Program-made: the position numbers and the translations under genes
Part shown: piece by piece, positions 16,192 to 24,774 of the stretch
How the letters are laid out: every line of letters begins with the position of its first letter
Numbering within the stretch: position 1 is the first letter of the stretch
Notes under the pieces: generated by a model
The model's database searches: none
Told to the model about the DNA's origin: nothing
What the model saw: the letters and a program-made list of their open reading frames with translations, nothing else
Source of the DNA: DASQYE01 sp036389675
GTDB taxonomy: Bacteria > Acidobacteriota > Blastocatellia > Pyrinomonadales > Pyrinomonadaceae
Reading direction: 5' to 3'
NCBI GenBank assembly: GCA_036389675.1
Contig: DASVWI010000019.1
Span: 248,001-312,000, forward strand
Length of the DNA: 64,000 bases

Positions 16192-17085
16192 ATGAGAGCA
16201 CGCGTCGTCTGGCTTCTTCTCTGCGTTATCTGGGGCTCGACATGGCTGTTCATTAAGATCGGACTCAACGACCTGCCGCCGGTCAGCTTCGCCGGCATCA
16301 GGTTCGTCATCGCGTCGCTGATCCTGCTTTCGATCGTCTTCATGCGAGGCCGCCCCGTGCCGCGCGAGGCGCGCGACTGGGCTTTGATGGCGGCGACGGG
16401 TGTGCTGGCCTTCGGGTTCAATTACGGGCTGCTCTTCTGGGGCGAGCAGTATATTCCTTCCGGGCTCGCCGCTCTGCTGCAAACGACTATCCCGGCCTTC
16501 GGGCTTCTGATCGCGCACATACATCTGCCAGCCGAGCGCCTGACGCTCGCCAAAGTCATGGGCGTGGCCCTCGGAGTCTTCGGCGTGGGCGTGATCTTTT
16601 CCAACCAGTTGAGCGTCGAAGGGCCAATGGCTTTGTGGGGCAGCGCGGCCATCGTCGTCGGCGCTTTCGGCGCGGCCTACTCCAACGTGTTGGTGAAGGC
16701 CAGAGGCGGGCACATTGACCCGGCGATGCTCGCTTCGGGCCAGATGAGCTTCGGGCTCGTCCCGCTCCTCCTGATCGGAATCCTTGCCGAGGGCAATCCT
16801 CTCAGATTCCACTGGACGACGATGGCTCTGGTCTCGCTCTTTTACCTCGTGCTGGTCGGCTCGGTCGTGGCCTTCCTGCTCTACTACTGGCTGGTCAGGA
16901 ATATGGATGTGACAAAGACGATGATGATCTCGCTCGTCACGCCCCTGATCGCCGTCGTGCTGGGGATGCTCGTTTTGGACGAGAAACTGTCATGGCGCAC
17001 CGTGCTCGGCGGAGCGTGCATCATGTCGGGCATCGGCCTCATCGTCCTGCGCCGAATCAGAGAGCAGAGAGGACGATCAAAATAA
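16192..17085 (+). CDS. EamA/DMT-family transporter
   Basis: The 297-residue protein has ten predicted membrane helices in two EamA repeats. The first opens with VVWLLLCVIWGSTWLFIKIG and the second repeats the pattern from about residue 150 (GSAAIVVGAFGAAYSNVLVK). The pattern is that of drug/metabolite exporters such as RhaT, YdcZ and EamA relatives. Substrate cannot be told. It starts three bases after the stop of the cyclase-family gene, so one transcript is likely. A GC-rich hairpin of 32-bp arms begins four bases after its stop and may act as terminator or mRNA stabiliser. Confidence 0.85.
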   Translation: MRARVVWLLLCVIWGSTWLFIKIGLNDLPPVSFAGIRFVIASLILLSIVFMRGRPVPREARDWALMAATGVLAFGFNYGLLFWGEQYIPSGLAALLQTTIPAFGLLIAHIHLPAERLTLAKVMGVALGVFGVGVIFSNQLSVEGPMALWGSAAIVVGAFGAAYSNVLVKARGGHIDPAMLASGQMSFGLVPLLLIGILAEGNPLRFHWTTMALVSLFYLVLVGSVVAFLLYYWLVRNMDVTKTMMISLVTPLIAVVLGMLVLDEKLSWRTVLGGACIMSGIGLIVLRRIREQRGRSK

Positions 17086-17088
17086 ACT

Positions 17089-17166
17089 CAGGTCAGTACC
17101 GCCTGCGGTAGCGGGCGGGTCTGCAATGTTGAGTACCCGCCCGCTACCGCAGGCGGTGCTGACCTG
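17089..17166. repeat. GC-rich perfect hairpin element, copy 1
   Basis: Arms at 17089-17120 and 17135-17166 are complementary at 31 of 32 positions; the loop is 14 bases and ends in GTTGAGT. A related hairpin with the same start (GGCCAGTACCGCC), the same loop end and the same orientation lies at 26823-26902. No T tract follows, so it is not a classical terminator. Confidence 0.85.
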
Positions 17167-17249
17167 TGATGCTTGCTAACGAAGTGGCTCTGCGGCGCGT
17201 CTTATTAAGCTACATCGAACGCGTTCACTAAATTGAAGAGGCAACGGCG

Positions 17250-18797
17250 ATGAAAAGAGCCTTTAACCGGCAGATGCTTTCAGGCGAGCTGGCGCTCATC
17301 TCTTACCTCGCGCTGTTCAAGCTCCTGCTGCATTTCGCGACCAATCGCAACTACGGTTATTTCCGTGACGAGATGTACTACCTCGCGTGCGGCGAGCATC
17401 TGGACTGGGGCTATGTCGACCAGTCGCCTTTGATCGCGCTTGTGGCGTGGCTTTCTCGCGCGTTGATGGGCGATTCGCTCTTTGCGGTGCGTTTCTTTCC
17501 GGCGGTCGCGGGTGCTCTGCTCGTCTACCTGACGGGGCTCATGGTGCGCGAGCTTGGCGGAGGGCGCTTCGCCATCCTCGTCGCGTGCCTCTCTGTGATC
17601 ATCGCGCCGAGTTATCTTTACCTGCAAACCGTCCTGACGATGAACGCCTTCGAGCCGCTCTTCTGGACGCTCGGCGCTTACATCCTGATTCTCATCCTCA
17701 AGAGAGATAGAGCGCGTTTGTGGCTGCTGTTCGGAGTGGTGGCGGGCGTGGGGCTGATGAACAAGCACACGACGCTCTTTTTCGGCGCGGGCGTGGGCGC
17801 AGGTCTATTGCTCACCCCGGCTCGCCGTTATCTCAGGAGCAAGTGGCTCTGGCTGGGCGGCCTCGCCGCGCTGATGATCTTCCTCCCCAACATTATCTGG
17901 GAGATCAAACATGATTGGGCCACCATAGAGGTCTTGAGAAACGCCGATAAGAATCAGAACATTCCTTTCTCGCTCTGGGAATTCTTCAAGGGGCAGACCT
18001 TCATGACGCATCCGCTGGCCTTTCCCATCTGGGCCGCCGGTCTCTATTACTACCTCTTCACGGACGAGGGCAGACCCTACAGGCTGCTGGGGTGGACATA
18101 CGTCGTCATGTTCCTGCTCTTCGTAATCCTGCGCGGCAAGGTCTACTATCTCGCACCCGTCTATCCGATGCTCTTAGCGCCGGGCGCTCTCTTCATCGAG
18201 AGTCTTATACGCGAGCGAAGCCGGGGCTGGCTCCTCAGACCCGCGACCGTCTGCCTGCTCGTGGCGGGCGGAGCGATCACTGCTCCGCTCACGCTTCCCA
18301 TCCTTCCCATCGAGACCTACATACGTTACGCAGCGGCTCTGGGCTTCAGCGGCGTCAGGACGGAAAAGCTGACGATGGGAAAACTGCCGCAGCATTACGC
18401 GGACATGTTTGGCTGGGAAGAGATGGTCAAAGTGGTCGCAGAGGTCTACCACAGTCTGCCGCCGGATGAGCGGGCCAAGTGCGCCATCTACGCGCGCAAC
18501 TTCGGAGAAGCGGGCGCTATTGACCTGTTCGGCGCAAAGTACGGGCTGCCGAAAGCAATCGGCAAACACCAGAACTATTTTCTCTGGGGGCCGAGGGACT
18601 ACACGGGCGAAGTCCTCATCACCGTCGGCGAACGACTCAGTGATGTCAGGAAAGTTTATGCGGAAGCCGAACAGGCGGCCACCTTCACACACGAGTATGT
18701 GATGCCTTACGAGAACAACCTGCCGATCTACATCTGCCGCCGCCCGCGCGCGCCGCTCAGGGAGATTTGGCCCGAAGTGAAGTGTTATAGCTGTTGA
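17250..18797 (+). CDS. Glycosyltransferase family 39-type membrane protein
   Basis: The 515-residue protein has about ten to twelve membrane helices and the signature of dolichyl/undecaprenyl-phosphate-sugar mannosyltransferases: YGYFRDEMYYLACGEHLDWG then YVDQSPLIALVAWLSRALMG, with the Asp-Glu pair in the first external loop, and later LNALLGA-like motifs replaced by LTMNAFEPLFWTLGAYILIL. Such enzymes move sugar from a lipid carrier to proteins, lipids or glycans on the outer face of the membrane. The C-terminal 150 residues are soluble and probably periplasmic. Acceptor unknown. GAAGAGGCA upstream supports ATG 17250. Confidence 0.83.
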   Translation: MKRAFNRQMLSGELALISYLALFKLLLHFATNRNYGYFRDEMYYLACGEHLDWGYVDQSPLIALVAWLSRALMGDSLFAVRFFPAVAGALLVYLTGLMVRELGGGRFAILVACLSVIIAPSYLYLQTVLTMNAFEPLFWTLGAYILILILKRDRARLWLLFGVVAGVGLMNKHTTLFFGAGVGAGLLLTPARRYLRSKWLWLGGLAALMIFLPNIIWEIKHDWATIEVLRNADKNQNIPFSLWEFFKGQTFMTHPLAFPIWAAGLYYYLFTDEGRPYRLLGWTYVVMFLLFVILRGKVYYLAPVYPMLLAPGALFIESLIRERSRGWLLRPATVCLLVAGGAITAPLTLPILPIETYIRYAAALGFSGVRTEKLTMGKLPQHYADMFGWEEMVKVVAEVYHSLPPDERAKCAIYARNFGEAGAIDLFGAKYGLPKAIGKHQNYFLWGPRDYTGEVLITVGERLSDVRKVYAEAEQAATFTHEYVMPYENNLPIYICRRPRAPLREIWPEVKCYSC

Positions 18798-18851
18798 GGC
18801 TCGCGGGGTGGAATTCCTGCACACGCACGCGCTCTCTGTCAGCACGGGCTA

Positions 18852-18880
18852 TTGACTTCACGCGCGAATTGGAATAGATA
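18852..18880 (+). promoter_or_regulatory. Predicted sigma-70-type promoter for the secreted protein gene
   Basis: TTGACT at 18852-18857 and TAGATA at 18875-18880 are separated by 17 bases, a good match to the consensus. The 5' leader to ATG 18990 would be about 100 bases. Confidence 0.6.
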
Positions 18881-18989
18881 AGTGCTGTTTTCAATACGGC
18901 CCAGGGAAGTCGGGCGCGGCCCATCTATTGATCTGGACGAAGACGGATCAGTTTCCGAACTACCACTCTCAGCCGGAAAGGAAAAGCCC

Positions 18990-19460
18990 ATGAGCTTCAC
19001 GACCAGAAAGAAGGCTTCGGTCTTTTTATTCACGCTCGTTCTCTTGATCGAGGCCACGCAGGCTGTTTTGGCAGTTCCGCAGGAACCACGGCAAAAGCTA
19101 CCCAACCCCGTCGCTTACCTTGTCGGCTTTGATATCTTTCAGCAGGATGGCAAGCAGTATACGCGCTACAATCTGTCCATAGACAATTACCAGAGTTACC
19201 CGAACACGCTTTTCGCTCCTTCGCCCAATCTGCCGCCCTGCGGTAAAAACAGCAACTCCGCGCGCACCTGGGTAGAGATCATGGATCAGAGCGGCAAGCG
19301 GCTCTACGGATTTTGCGCCGTGGGCAGCAACACTGACCTGACAAAGCTGTGGTTCGCCCTTGAGAGCGATGTCCTCCCTCCGAGCTGGGTCTACGTGGTC
19401 TTGAACGACCGCCTGACCAACACGACCTACAAATCGAATCTCATCGAGACGACCGGATAG
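18990..19460 (+). CDS. Secreted hypothetical protein, 156 aa
   Basis: Starting at ATG 18990 the protein has an N-terminal charged segment (MSFTTRKK), a hydrophobic core (ASVFLFTLVLLIEATQAVLA) and a predicted signal cleavage site. The mature domain (VAYLVGFDIFQQDGKQYTRY and onward) contains two Cys in LPPCGKNSNSARTW and LYGFCAVGS that may form a disulfide, and a C-terminal stretch VYVVLNDRLTNTTYKSN. I do not recognise a family. AAGGAAAAG lies about seven bases upstream of the ATG. A GC hairpin with a short T run follows at 19525. An in-frame upstream ATG at 18882 would add a non-signal leader and is less likely. Confidence 0.7.
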   Translation: MSFTTRKKASVFLFTLVLLIEATQAVLAVPQEPRQKLPNPVAYLVGFDIFQQDGKQYTRYNLSIDNYQSYPNTLFAPSPNLPPCGKNSNSARTWVEIMDQSGKRLYGFCAVGSNTDLTKLWFALESDVLPPSWVYVVLNDRLTNTTYKSNLIETTG

Positions 19461-19524
19461 GGCGCTCCCGCCTCCCCTGTGCCCGAAGGGTTCGATTCCC
19501 CGGCCATCCGTCCGAAACACTCGC

Positions 19525-19563
19525 GGGCCGGCCCGCGAGTTTGACCTCGCGCCGGCCCTTTCT
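19525..19563 (+). terminator. Likely intrinsic terminator
   Basis: GGGCCGG plus CGCGAG at 19525-19539 (two-base bulge) pairs with CTCGCG plus CCGGCCC at 19546-19558 around a six-base loop, followed by TTTCT. The T tract is short, so efficiency is uncertain. It lies about 65 bases after the stop of the secreted-protein gene. Confidence 0.55.
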
Positions 19564-19696
19564 CCCGTTCATCTTCTGCTCCCGTCCGTGGTATCCTTTC
19601 AAGTGTCAGCCTGCAAGCGAGTGCCCGCGAGCGTCGTCGGCAGTGAATTAATCGAACAATTACGTCTTCATGGACGATCACGAAGGAGAGTTGCGC

Positions 19697-21409
19697 GTGA
19701 GAATCAGATGGTCTACGGTCTGGAGCTTTTTACTCATAATCGCTCTTTCGCTCCCCGCTCTTATTAACGCCCAGCAGAGCAGCTCGTCGCAGCCCGCGAG
19801 AGGCGGCTCTGCGGACGCTCCGACCCGTAATGGCCGTGCCCCGCGCTCGACGCCCGCATCCACTGCCAACATCGAGCGTGATGTCTCGGAGGCTTTAGCC
19901 GTCATTCAGGAGAACTACGTCGACGGGCCGAAACTTGATTACAACGCCGTCTTCAAGTCCTCCATCACCAGCATGCTGCGTACGCTCGACCCGCACTCAG
20001 ATTATTTCGACCCGGCGGAGTTCGAGGCGTTTCGCACCGAGCAGCGCTCGGAGTATTTCGGCATCGGTGCGACCATCGGCGACCTGACCGAAGGCGAACG
20101 GGTTGAGACCTACATCCGCGCGACCTTCGAGAACGCACCGGCACATCGCGCGGGCCTGCGCTTCGGCGATCACATCGTAGAGGTGGACGGCAAATCGATG
20201 CGCGGCAAGCCCTACCCGGAAGTTCGCAAACACCTGCTCGGCCCACGCGGCTCGACCGTTAAGGTGACGGTGGAGCATCCGAACGGAAAAGTCGAAACCG
20301 TCCAGATCACGCGCGACGCCGTGCCGCAGCCTTCCATCCCGGAGGCGTACATGATTCGCCCGGGCGTGGGCTACGTGGCGATGACGGGCGGCTTTAATCT
20401 GACGACTGCGGACGAGCTTGCCGTGGCCCTCGACACCTTGCAGGCGCAGGGAATGAAGATGCTCGTGCTCGACCTACGCAGCAACCGCGGCGGGCTGCTC
20501 ATTCAGGCCGTGCGCGTCGCCAACACCTTCCTGCAAAGAGGCCAGTTGATCGTCACACAGAAGGGGCGCATTGAAGGCAGCTCCGAAAGGTACGACGCCA
20601 TCAACGAAACGCCCGACACGACGCCGCTCGTCGTGCTGGTTGATCGCTATTCGGCCTCCGCCGCCGAGATCGTCGCCGGCGCTCTACAGGATCACGACCG
20701 CGCGCTCATCGTCGGCGAGACCAGCTTCGGCAAAGGGCTCGTCCAGCTTCCATTTCAGGTCGGCTACGGCTCGGCGCTACTGCTGACCATCGCCAAGTAC
20801 TACACGCCTTCTGGCCGCCTCATTCAACGCGACTATACAAACGCCGGCTTCTACGATTACTACACGCGCGGCGGCTCGCTCAATTCCGAAACGCGCAACG
20901 CGCCTCAGCCAGCTCCCGTCGGCCCCGTCAGTCGCACGGACACTGGCCGCACGGTTTACGGCGGCGGCGGCATCACGCCAGACGAAGTGGTCAGCCCGCG
21001 TATCCCTACGCCCGCTCAGCAGCGACTGGTTGACCCCGTCTTCGCCTTTGCGCTTGAGCTGACTGCCGGGCGCGTGGCCGGGCAGGACGCCTACCGCGTG
21101 CAGCGCCCGATTGACTTCAACCATGATTTGAAGACGGCGGATTTCCCCATGACCGATGGGCTCTTCAAAGCGTTCAAGGCTTTCGTCGCCAGCCATCCGG
21201 CCTACAAACTGACTCCGGCGCAGCTCGACCGCGACCGCGCTTATATAGAGCTGCGCCTGCGTTATGACCTGGCGACCGCCGCTTACGGCGCGATCACAGC
21301 CTTGCAGGTCTTCAATAGCGACGACCCGCAGATCGCCCGTGCGGTTGACCTGCTCCCGCGCGCGCGCGAGCTCGCGCTGGCGGCAGAGCGCGTCCGCAAC
21401 CCATCATAA
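19697..21409 (+). CDS. S41-family C-terminal processing peptidase
   Basis: The 570-residue protein has a signal peptide (WSFLLIIALSLPALINAQ), a PDZ domain with GLRFGDHIVEVDGKSMRGKP, and the S41 protease core. The catalytic Ser is in VDRYSASAAEI and the catalytic Lys in GETSFGKG, the Ser/Lys dyad of CtpA/Prc proteases. It should cleave C termini of envelope proteins in the periplasm. GTG at 19697 is preferred: AAGGAGAG ends six bases before it and the signal follows at once; ATG at 19670 gives extra acidic residues. The C-terminal 150 residues after the protease core are helical and without a named domain. Confidence 0.88.
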   Translation: MRIRWSTVWSFLLIIALSLPALINAQQSSSSQPARGGSADAPTRNGRAPRSTPASTANIERDVSEALAVIQENYVDGPKLDYNAVFKSSITSMLRTLDPHSDYFDPAEFEAFRTEQRSEYFGIGATIGDLTEGERVETYIRATFENAPAHRAGLRFGDHIVEVDGKSMRGKPYPEVRKHLLGPRGSTVKVTVEHPNGKVETVQITRDAVPQPSIPEAYMIRPGVGYVAMTGGFNLTTADELAVALDTLQAQGMKMLVLDLRSNRGGLLIQAVRVANTFLQRGQLIVTQKGRIEGSSERYDAINETPDTTPLVVLVDRYSASAAEIVAGALQDHDRALIVGETSFGKGLVQLPFQVGYGSALLLTIAKYYTPSGRLIQRDYTNAGFYDYYTRGGSLNSETRNAPQPAPVGPVSRTDTGRTVYGGGGITPDEVVSPRIPTPAQQRLVDPVFAFALELTAGRVAGQDAYRVQRPIDFNHDLKTADFPMTDGLFKAFKAFVASHPAYKLTPAQLDRDRAYIELRLRYDLATAAYGAITALQVFNSDDPQIARAVDLLPRARELALAAERVRNPS

Positions 21410-21414
21410 AAGAA

Positions 21415-21512
21415 GGGACGAGGGATGAGGGATGAGGGATGAATCTACAAATCTCAAAATTCAGATTGCAAATCTCAATTCTGAGGTTCATTCATTCATC
21501 TCTCAGCTTATA
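21415..21512. repeat. Degenerate heptad element (GGGATGA type)
   Basis: GGGACGA followed by three exact GGGATGA heptads fills 21415-21442. A second set of short units (AAATCTC, AAAATTC, AGATTGC, AAATCTC) follows, and TTCATTCATTCATCTCTCAG at about 21487-21506 is a rough inverse of the first arm. The apparent ATG at 21432 of the next gene lies inside the heptads. Confidence 0.55.
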
Positions 21513-23267
21513 AATCTCAAGTCCGGGGCTCAGGCCTTCGTCCAGCATTCCTTCGCTCTCATCCTTTGCCTGATGGTGCTGGCGTTGTTTTGTATGGCAG
21601 CGCCCGCGACCGGTTCGGCACAGGCGTTTGAGCGCGAGCTTGTGGCCTCGGATAAGGCTGAGATTACGATCAGGAATCGCAATGGCCGCATACGCGTGCT
21701 GGCCTCCGCCGAACAGCAGGGCAAGGTTTCCATCAAGGCCGAATCGCCCGGCGCTCCCGTCCTCGACAGCGACATCACGACGAAATCTGCCGGAAGCAGT
21801 ATCAGCATAGACGTGCGCCCTCGGAGCGAGCGCGACCGCATAGACCTCACCGTGCGCGTGCCCGAACGCTCCCGGGTGCATGTCGAGAGCGAGGCCGGGG
21901 CGGTTGACGTGATCGGCAACGTCGCTTCGGCTGAAGTCCAGACCAACACCGGAACTATCCTCGGCGACGTGCCGCTCGATTCCGTCCAGTACAACTTTAT
22001 CTGGGAAGCAAGCCGCCCGCGCTTTTTCAGCGATGTCCCATTGCCCCCGGTCAAGGAGAAGGCCGGAGGCTGGCATACCATCTCCGGGCGGGTCGGCGAT
22101 AAGAAGGCCGACAAGGAGCTGCGCGTTCGTCTCGATTTCTCCACGCAGCGCGGCGTCATTCTCTTTAACGTTGACCCGAGCATGGTTCCGCCCGACTTGC
22201 GCGAGCGCCCGCTGACGGAAGCGGCGCGCGCCATCGTCCGCAGCGGCGATACGCAGTTGATCGAAGCCATACGCAAAGTGGCCCCGCGCATGTTCGGCGA
22301 ATACGCGCAGACACTCCCGCCGCCCAAAGCTGCTCCGACGCTGGTCGAGCGGCATGCGCCCGGCAGCGTCGCCTCGGAGATCGCCCCGCAGTTGATGCGC
22401 CTGAACGCGAGCGTGACGGACAGGAGCGGGCGCGCCATCAGCGGCCTTGGCCCGGCGGACTTCACCGTCTTCGAGAACGGGAAGGAGCGAAAGATCAGGG
22501 ACGTTACGCCGACCAATGCTCCCTTCAACCTCGTGCTCGTCCTTGATGTCTCGGGCAGCGTCGAGGAGCGCATAGATTTTATTCGCAAGGCGGCGCGCAA
22601 TTTTCTCAACACCGCGAGCCCGCAGGATCGCATCGCCATCATCAGCTTTCGCGACGACATACAGGTCATCTCCGATTTCACGACCGACCGCGCCCTGCTC
22701 TCCGAGCGGCTCAACCAGATCGAGGCGGGCGGCTCCACGGCGCTCTACGACGCGCTTGGTTACGTCATCGTCGAGCAGCTCAAACCCTTGCGCGGCGAGC
22801 GCACGGCGGTCGTCATCCTCTCCGACGGCGACGATAACAGGTCTTTCATCCCCTTCGGCGCACTGCTCGATTCCATCTACGAGTCCGGCACGCTCTTCTA
22901 TCCGCTCTACCTTCCCTCGGGTCTCGTGCCGGAAGCGAGCATGCCCGCGCCCTCCGTCACGCTCGACCCTCTGCGTACTCGTTACCTGACGATGACGACG
23001 CGCGCGGACGAGGAGGGACGCAAGCTCGCGGAAATCTCCGGCGGCATCTACTACCCGATCAGATACCTTGGTGATCTACAGCGCGCCTATGATGATGTCG
23101 TCGCGCAGCTACGCATGTCATACACCATCACTTACGAGTCGGGCACGGACGCGTCGCGCGCGGGCGAGCGCCGTCTCAGAGTACGCGCCAATCGCGAGGG
23201 CGCATCCGTGCGCCTGAGCCCCGCCGTCACAGTCGGCGAAAGCAGGAGCGATAACGGACAACGATGA
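21432..23267 (+). CDS. Secreted VWFA-domain protein
   Basis: After a membrane-export segment (FALILCLMVLALFCMAAPAT) comes a beta-rich DUF4097-like region (ITIRNRNGRIRVLASAEQQG, residues about 75-180). A VWFA domain starts near residue 360 with metal-site motif VLVLDVSGSVEERIDF and later VVILSDGDDNRSF. The segment before it (LNASVTDRSGRAISGL, then DFTVFENGKERKIRDV) is typical of acidobacterial VWFA-related proteins. It is probably a cell-surface or periplasmic adhesion/assembly factor. The start at 21432 lies in a heptad repeat, so translation may begin later; no alternative has a clear ribosome site. The stop abuts a perfect 30-bp inverted element. Confidence 0.8.
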   Translation: MRDESTNLKIQIANLNSEVHSFISQLINLKSGAQAFVQHSFALILCLMVLALFCMAAPATGSAQAFERELVASDKAEITIRNRNGRIRVLASAEQQGKVSIKAESPGAPVLDSDITTKSAGSSISIDVRPRSERDRIDLTVRVPERSRVHVESEAGAVDVIGNVASAEVQTNTGTILGDVPLDSVQYNFIWEASRPRFFSDVPLPPVKEKAGGWHTISGRVGDKKADKELRVRLDFSTQRGVILFNVDPSMVPPDLRERPLTEAARAIVRSGDTQLIEAIRKVAPRMFGEYAQTLPPPKAAPTLVERHAPGSVASEIAPQLMRLNASVTDRSGRAISGLGPADFTVFENGKERKIRDVTPTNAPFNLVLVLDVSGSVEERIDFIRKAARNFLNTASPQDRIAIISFRDDIQVISDFTTDRALLSERLNQIEAGGSTALYDALGYVIVEQLKPLRGERTAVVILSDGDDNRSFIPFGALLDSIYESGTLFYPLYLPSGLVPEASMPAPSVTLDPLRTRYLTMTTRADEEGRKLAEISGGIYYPIRYLGDLQRAYDDVVAQLRMSYTITYESGTDASRAGERRLRVRANREGASVRLSPAVTVGESRSDNGQR

Positions 23268-23271
23268 AAGC

Positions 23272-23362
23272 AAGGATGAAGGCGGAAGGATGAAGGATGA
23301 AATAAAGCATTCAAGACATTGAAGCATTCTTTTCATCCTTCATCCTTCCGCCTTCATCCTTT
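23272..23362. repeat. Heptad-arm inverted element (GGATGAA type), perfect 30-bp arms
   Basis: The left arm at 23272-23301 consists of GGATGAA, GGCGGAA, GGATGAA, GGATGAA with a two-base AA lead. The right arm at 23333-23362 is its exact reverse complement. The loop holds AAAGCATTC and GAAGCATTC. The element fills the gap between the VWFA stop and the xseA ATG at 23368. Confidence 0.88.
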
Positions 23363-23367
23363 TTCAG

Positions 23368-24774
23368 ATGACGCATCCTTTACTTCTTTCTTTGTTTGAT
23401 GAGACGGAGCGACGCCCGCTCTCGGTTTCGGAGTTGACAGCGCAGGTGCGTGGGGCCGTCGAGTCGCGCTTCGCCTCCGTCTGGGTCGAGGGCGAGGTCT
23501 CTAACTTTCGCGCGCACACTTCGGGCCACTGGTACTTCACGATCAAGGACGAGACGGCGCAGCTTCGCGCCACCTGCTTTCGCAACACCAACCGCGCGAT
23601 AAGATTTCGCCCCTCCGACGGCCTTCAGGTGAGAGCGCGCGGGCGTCTCACGGTCTACGAGCCACGCGGCGAATATGAGCTGGCGGTTGAAGGGCTCGAC
23701 CCCGTCGGCGCGGGCGCTCTGCGTGTCGCCTTCGAGCAGATGCGCGACCGCCTCTCAGCCGAAGGGCTCTTCGACGAAGCACGCAAGCGCCCGCTCCCGC
23801 TTTTTCCGCGTCGCATAGGCGTTGTCACCTCCGCCAACGGCGCAGCCCTTCGCGACATCCTCAACGTCATCGCGCGGCGCACGCGCACAGTCAACGTACT
23901 GTTTGCCCCCGTGCGCGTGCAGGGCGAAGGCTCTGCCGGCGAGATTGCGCGTGCCATCGAACTCCTGAATAGGTATCATCTGGAAGCCACGGGCGCTGGG
24001 CGCGACGATGAAGGCGTGGATGCGATTATCGTCGGGCGCGGCGGCGGCTCGATGGAAGACCTCTGGGCTTTCAACGAGGAGCAGGTCGCGCGCGCCATCG
24101 TCGCGTCCGTCATCCCTGTAATCTCCGCTGTCGGCCACGAGACGGATTCGACCATCGCCGATTTCGCGGCGGACGTGCGTGCCGCGACCCCATCCGCCGC
24201 CGCCGAGATGGTCGCCGCGCGCGAAGACGAGATGGAAGCCCACGTCCACAGTCTGACGCGCGACCTCTTGCGCGCCATCCGCTTTCGTCTGATGGACGGG
24301 CGCGCGCGCGTCGCCGAGGCTGCGATGTCGCAGGGGTTTGACGAGGTTCGCGCGCGTCTGCGTAATCATTCGGCGTCTCTGGATGATGCGACGCACCGGC
24401 TCGAAACTCTGATGAGGAGGGCCGCCGAGCGTGCGCGTCGCAGGGCCGACGGCGTCGTGTGCAGGCTCGCGCCCGTGCGGCTCGGCGCGCGTGTCTCGGA
24501 AGGGCGTGTCCGGTTCGCAGTGTTGCGCGCTGCGCGCGATGCTGCCATCTCGGCGCGTCTGGATCAGGAGCGCGCGCGGCTGGCCGTGATGATGGCTTCG
24601 CTCGATGCTCTATCGCCGCTCGCCGTGCTCAAGCGCGGCTACGCTCTCGCACAGGATAACGAAGGCAGTCTCCTGCGCGATGCGCGGCGTGTGAAGTTGG
24701 GCCAACTAGTGCATCTGCGCCTTGCCCATGGCGCTTTGCGCTGTCGTGTAGAGGAACAGGAGGAGAACAACTGA
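23368..24774 (+). CDS. xseA: Exodeoxyribonuclease VII large subunit
   Basis: The 468-residue protein has the N-terminal OB-fold (WVEGEVSNFRAHTSGHWYFT, then LKATCF-like LRATCFRNTN), the catalytic core with FPRRIGVVTSANGAALRDIL and IIVGRGGGSMEDLWAFNEE, VIPVISAVGHETDSTIADFA, and a long C-terminal coiled coil followed by SPLAVLKRGYALAQ. Together with XseB it degrades single-stranded DNA in both directions. Its stop overlaps the start of the next gene in TGATG at 24772-24776, so coupling is likely. The small subunit follows one gene later, so a 266-residue membrane protein is wedged into the usual xseA-xseB pair. Confidence 0.95.
   Translation: MTHPLLLSLFDETERRPLSVSELTAQVRGAVESRFASVWVEGEVSNFRAHTSGHWYFTIKDETAQLRATCFRNTNRAIRFRPSDGLQVRARGRLTVYEPRGEYELAVEGLDPVGAGALRVAFEQMRDRLSAEGLFDEARKRPLPLFPRRIGVVTSANGAALRDILNVIARRTRTVNVLFAPVRVQGEGSAGEIARAIELLNRYHLEATGAGRDDEGVDAIIVGRGGGSMEDLWAFNEEQVARAIVASVIPVISAVGHETDSTIADFAADVRAATPSAAAEMVAAREDEMEAHVHSLTRDLLRAIRFRLMDGRARVAEAAMSQGFDEVRARLRNHSASLDDATHRLETLMRRAAERARRRADGVVCRLAPVRLGARVSEGRVRFAVLRAARDAAISARLDQERARLAVMMASLDALSPLAVLKRGYALAQDNEGSLLRDARRVKLGQLVHLRLAHGALRCRVEEQEENN

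Noticed and set aside
21415..21442. Short direct repeats that could suggest a CRISPR-like or VNTR array
   Set aside because: The units are 7 bp without spacers and belong to the inverted heptad family; no cas genes are present.
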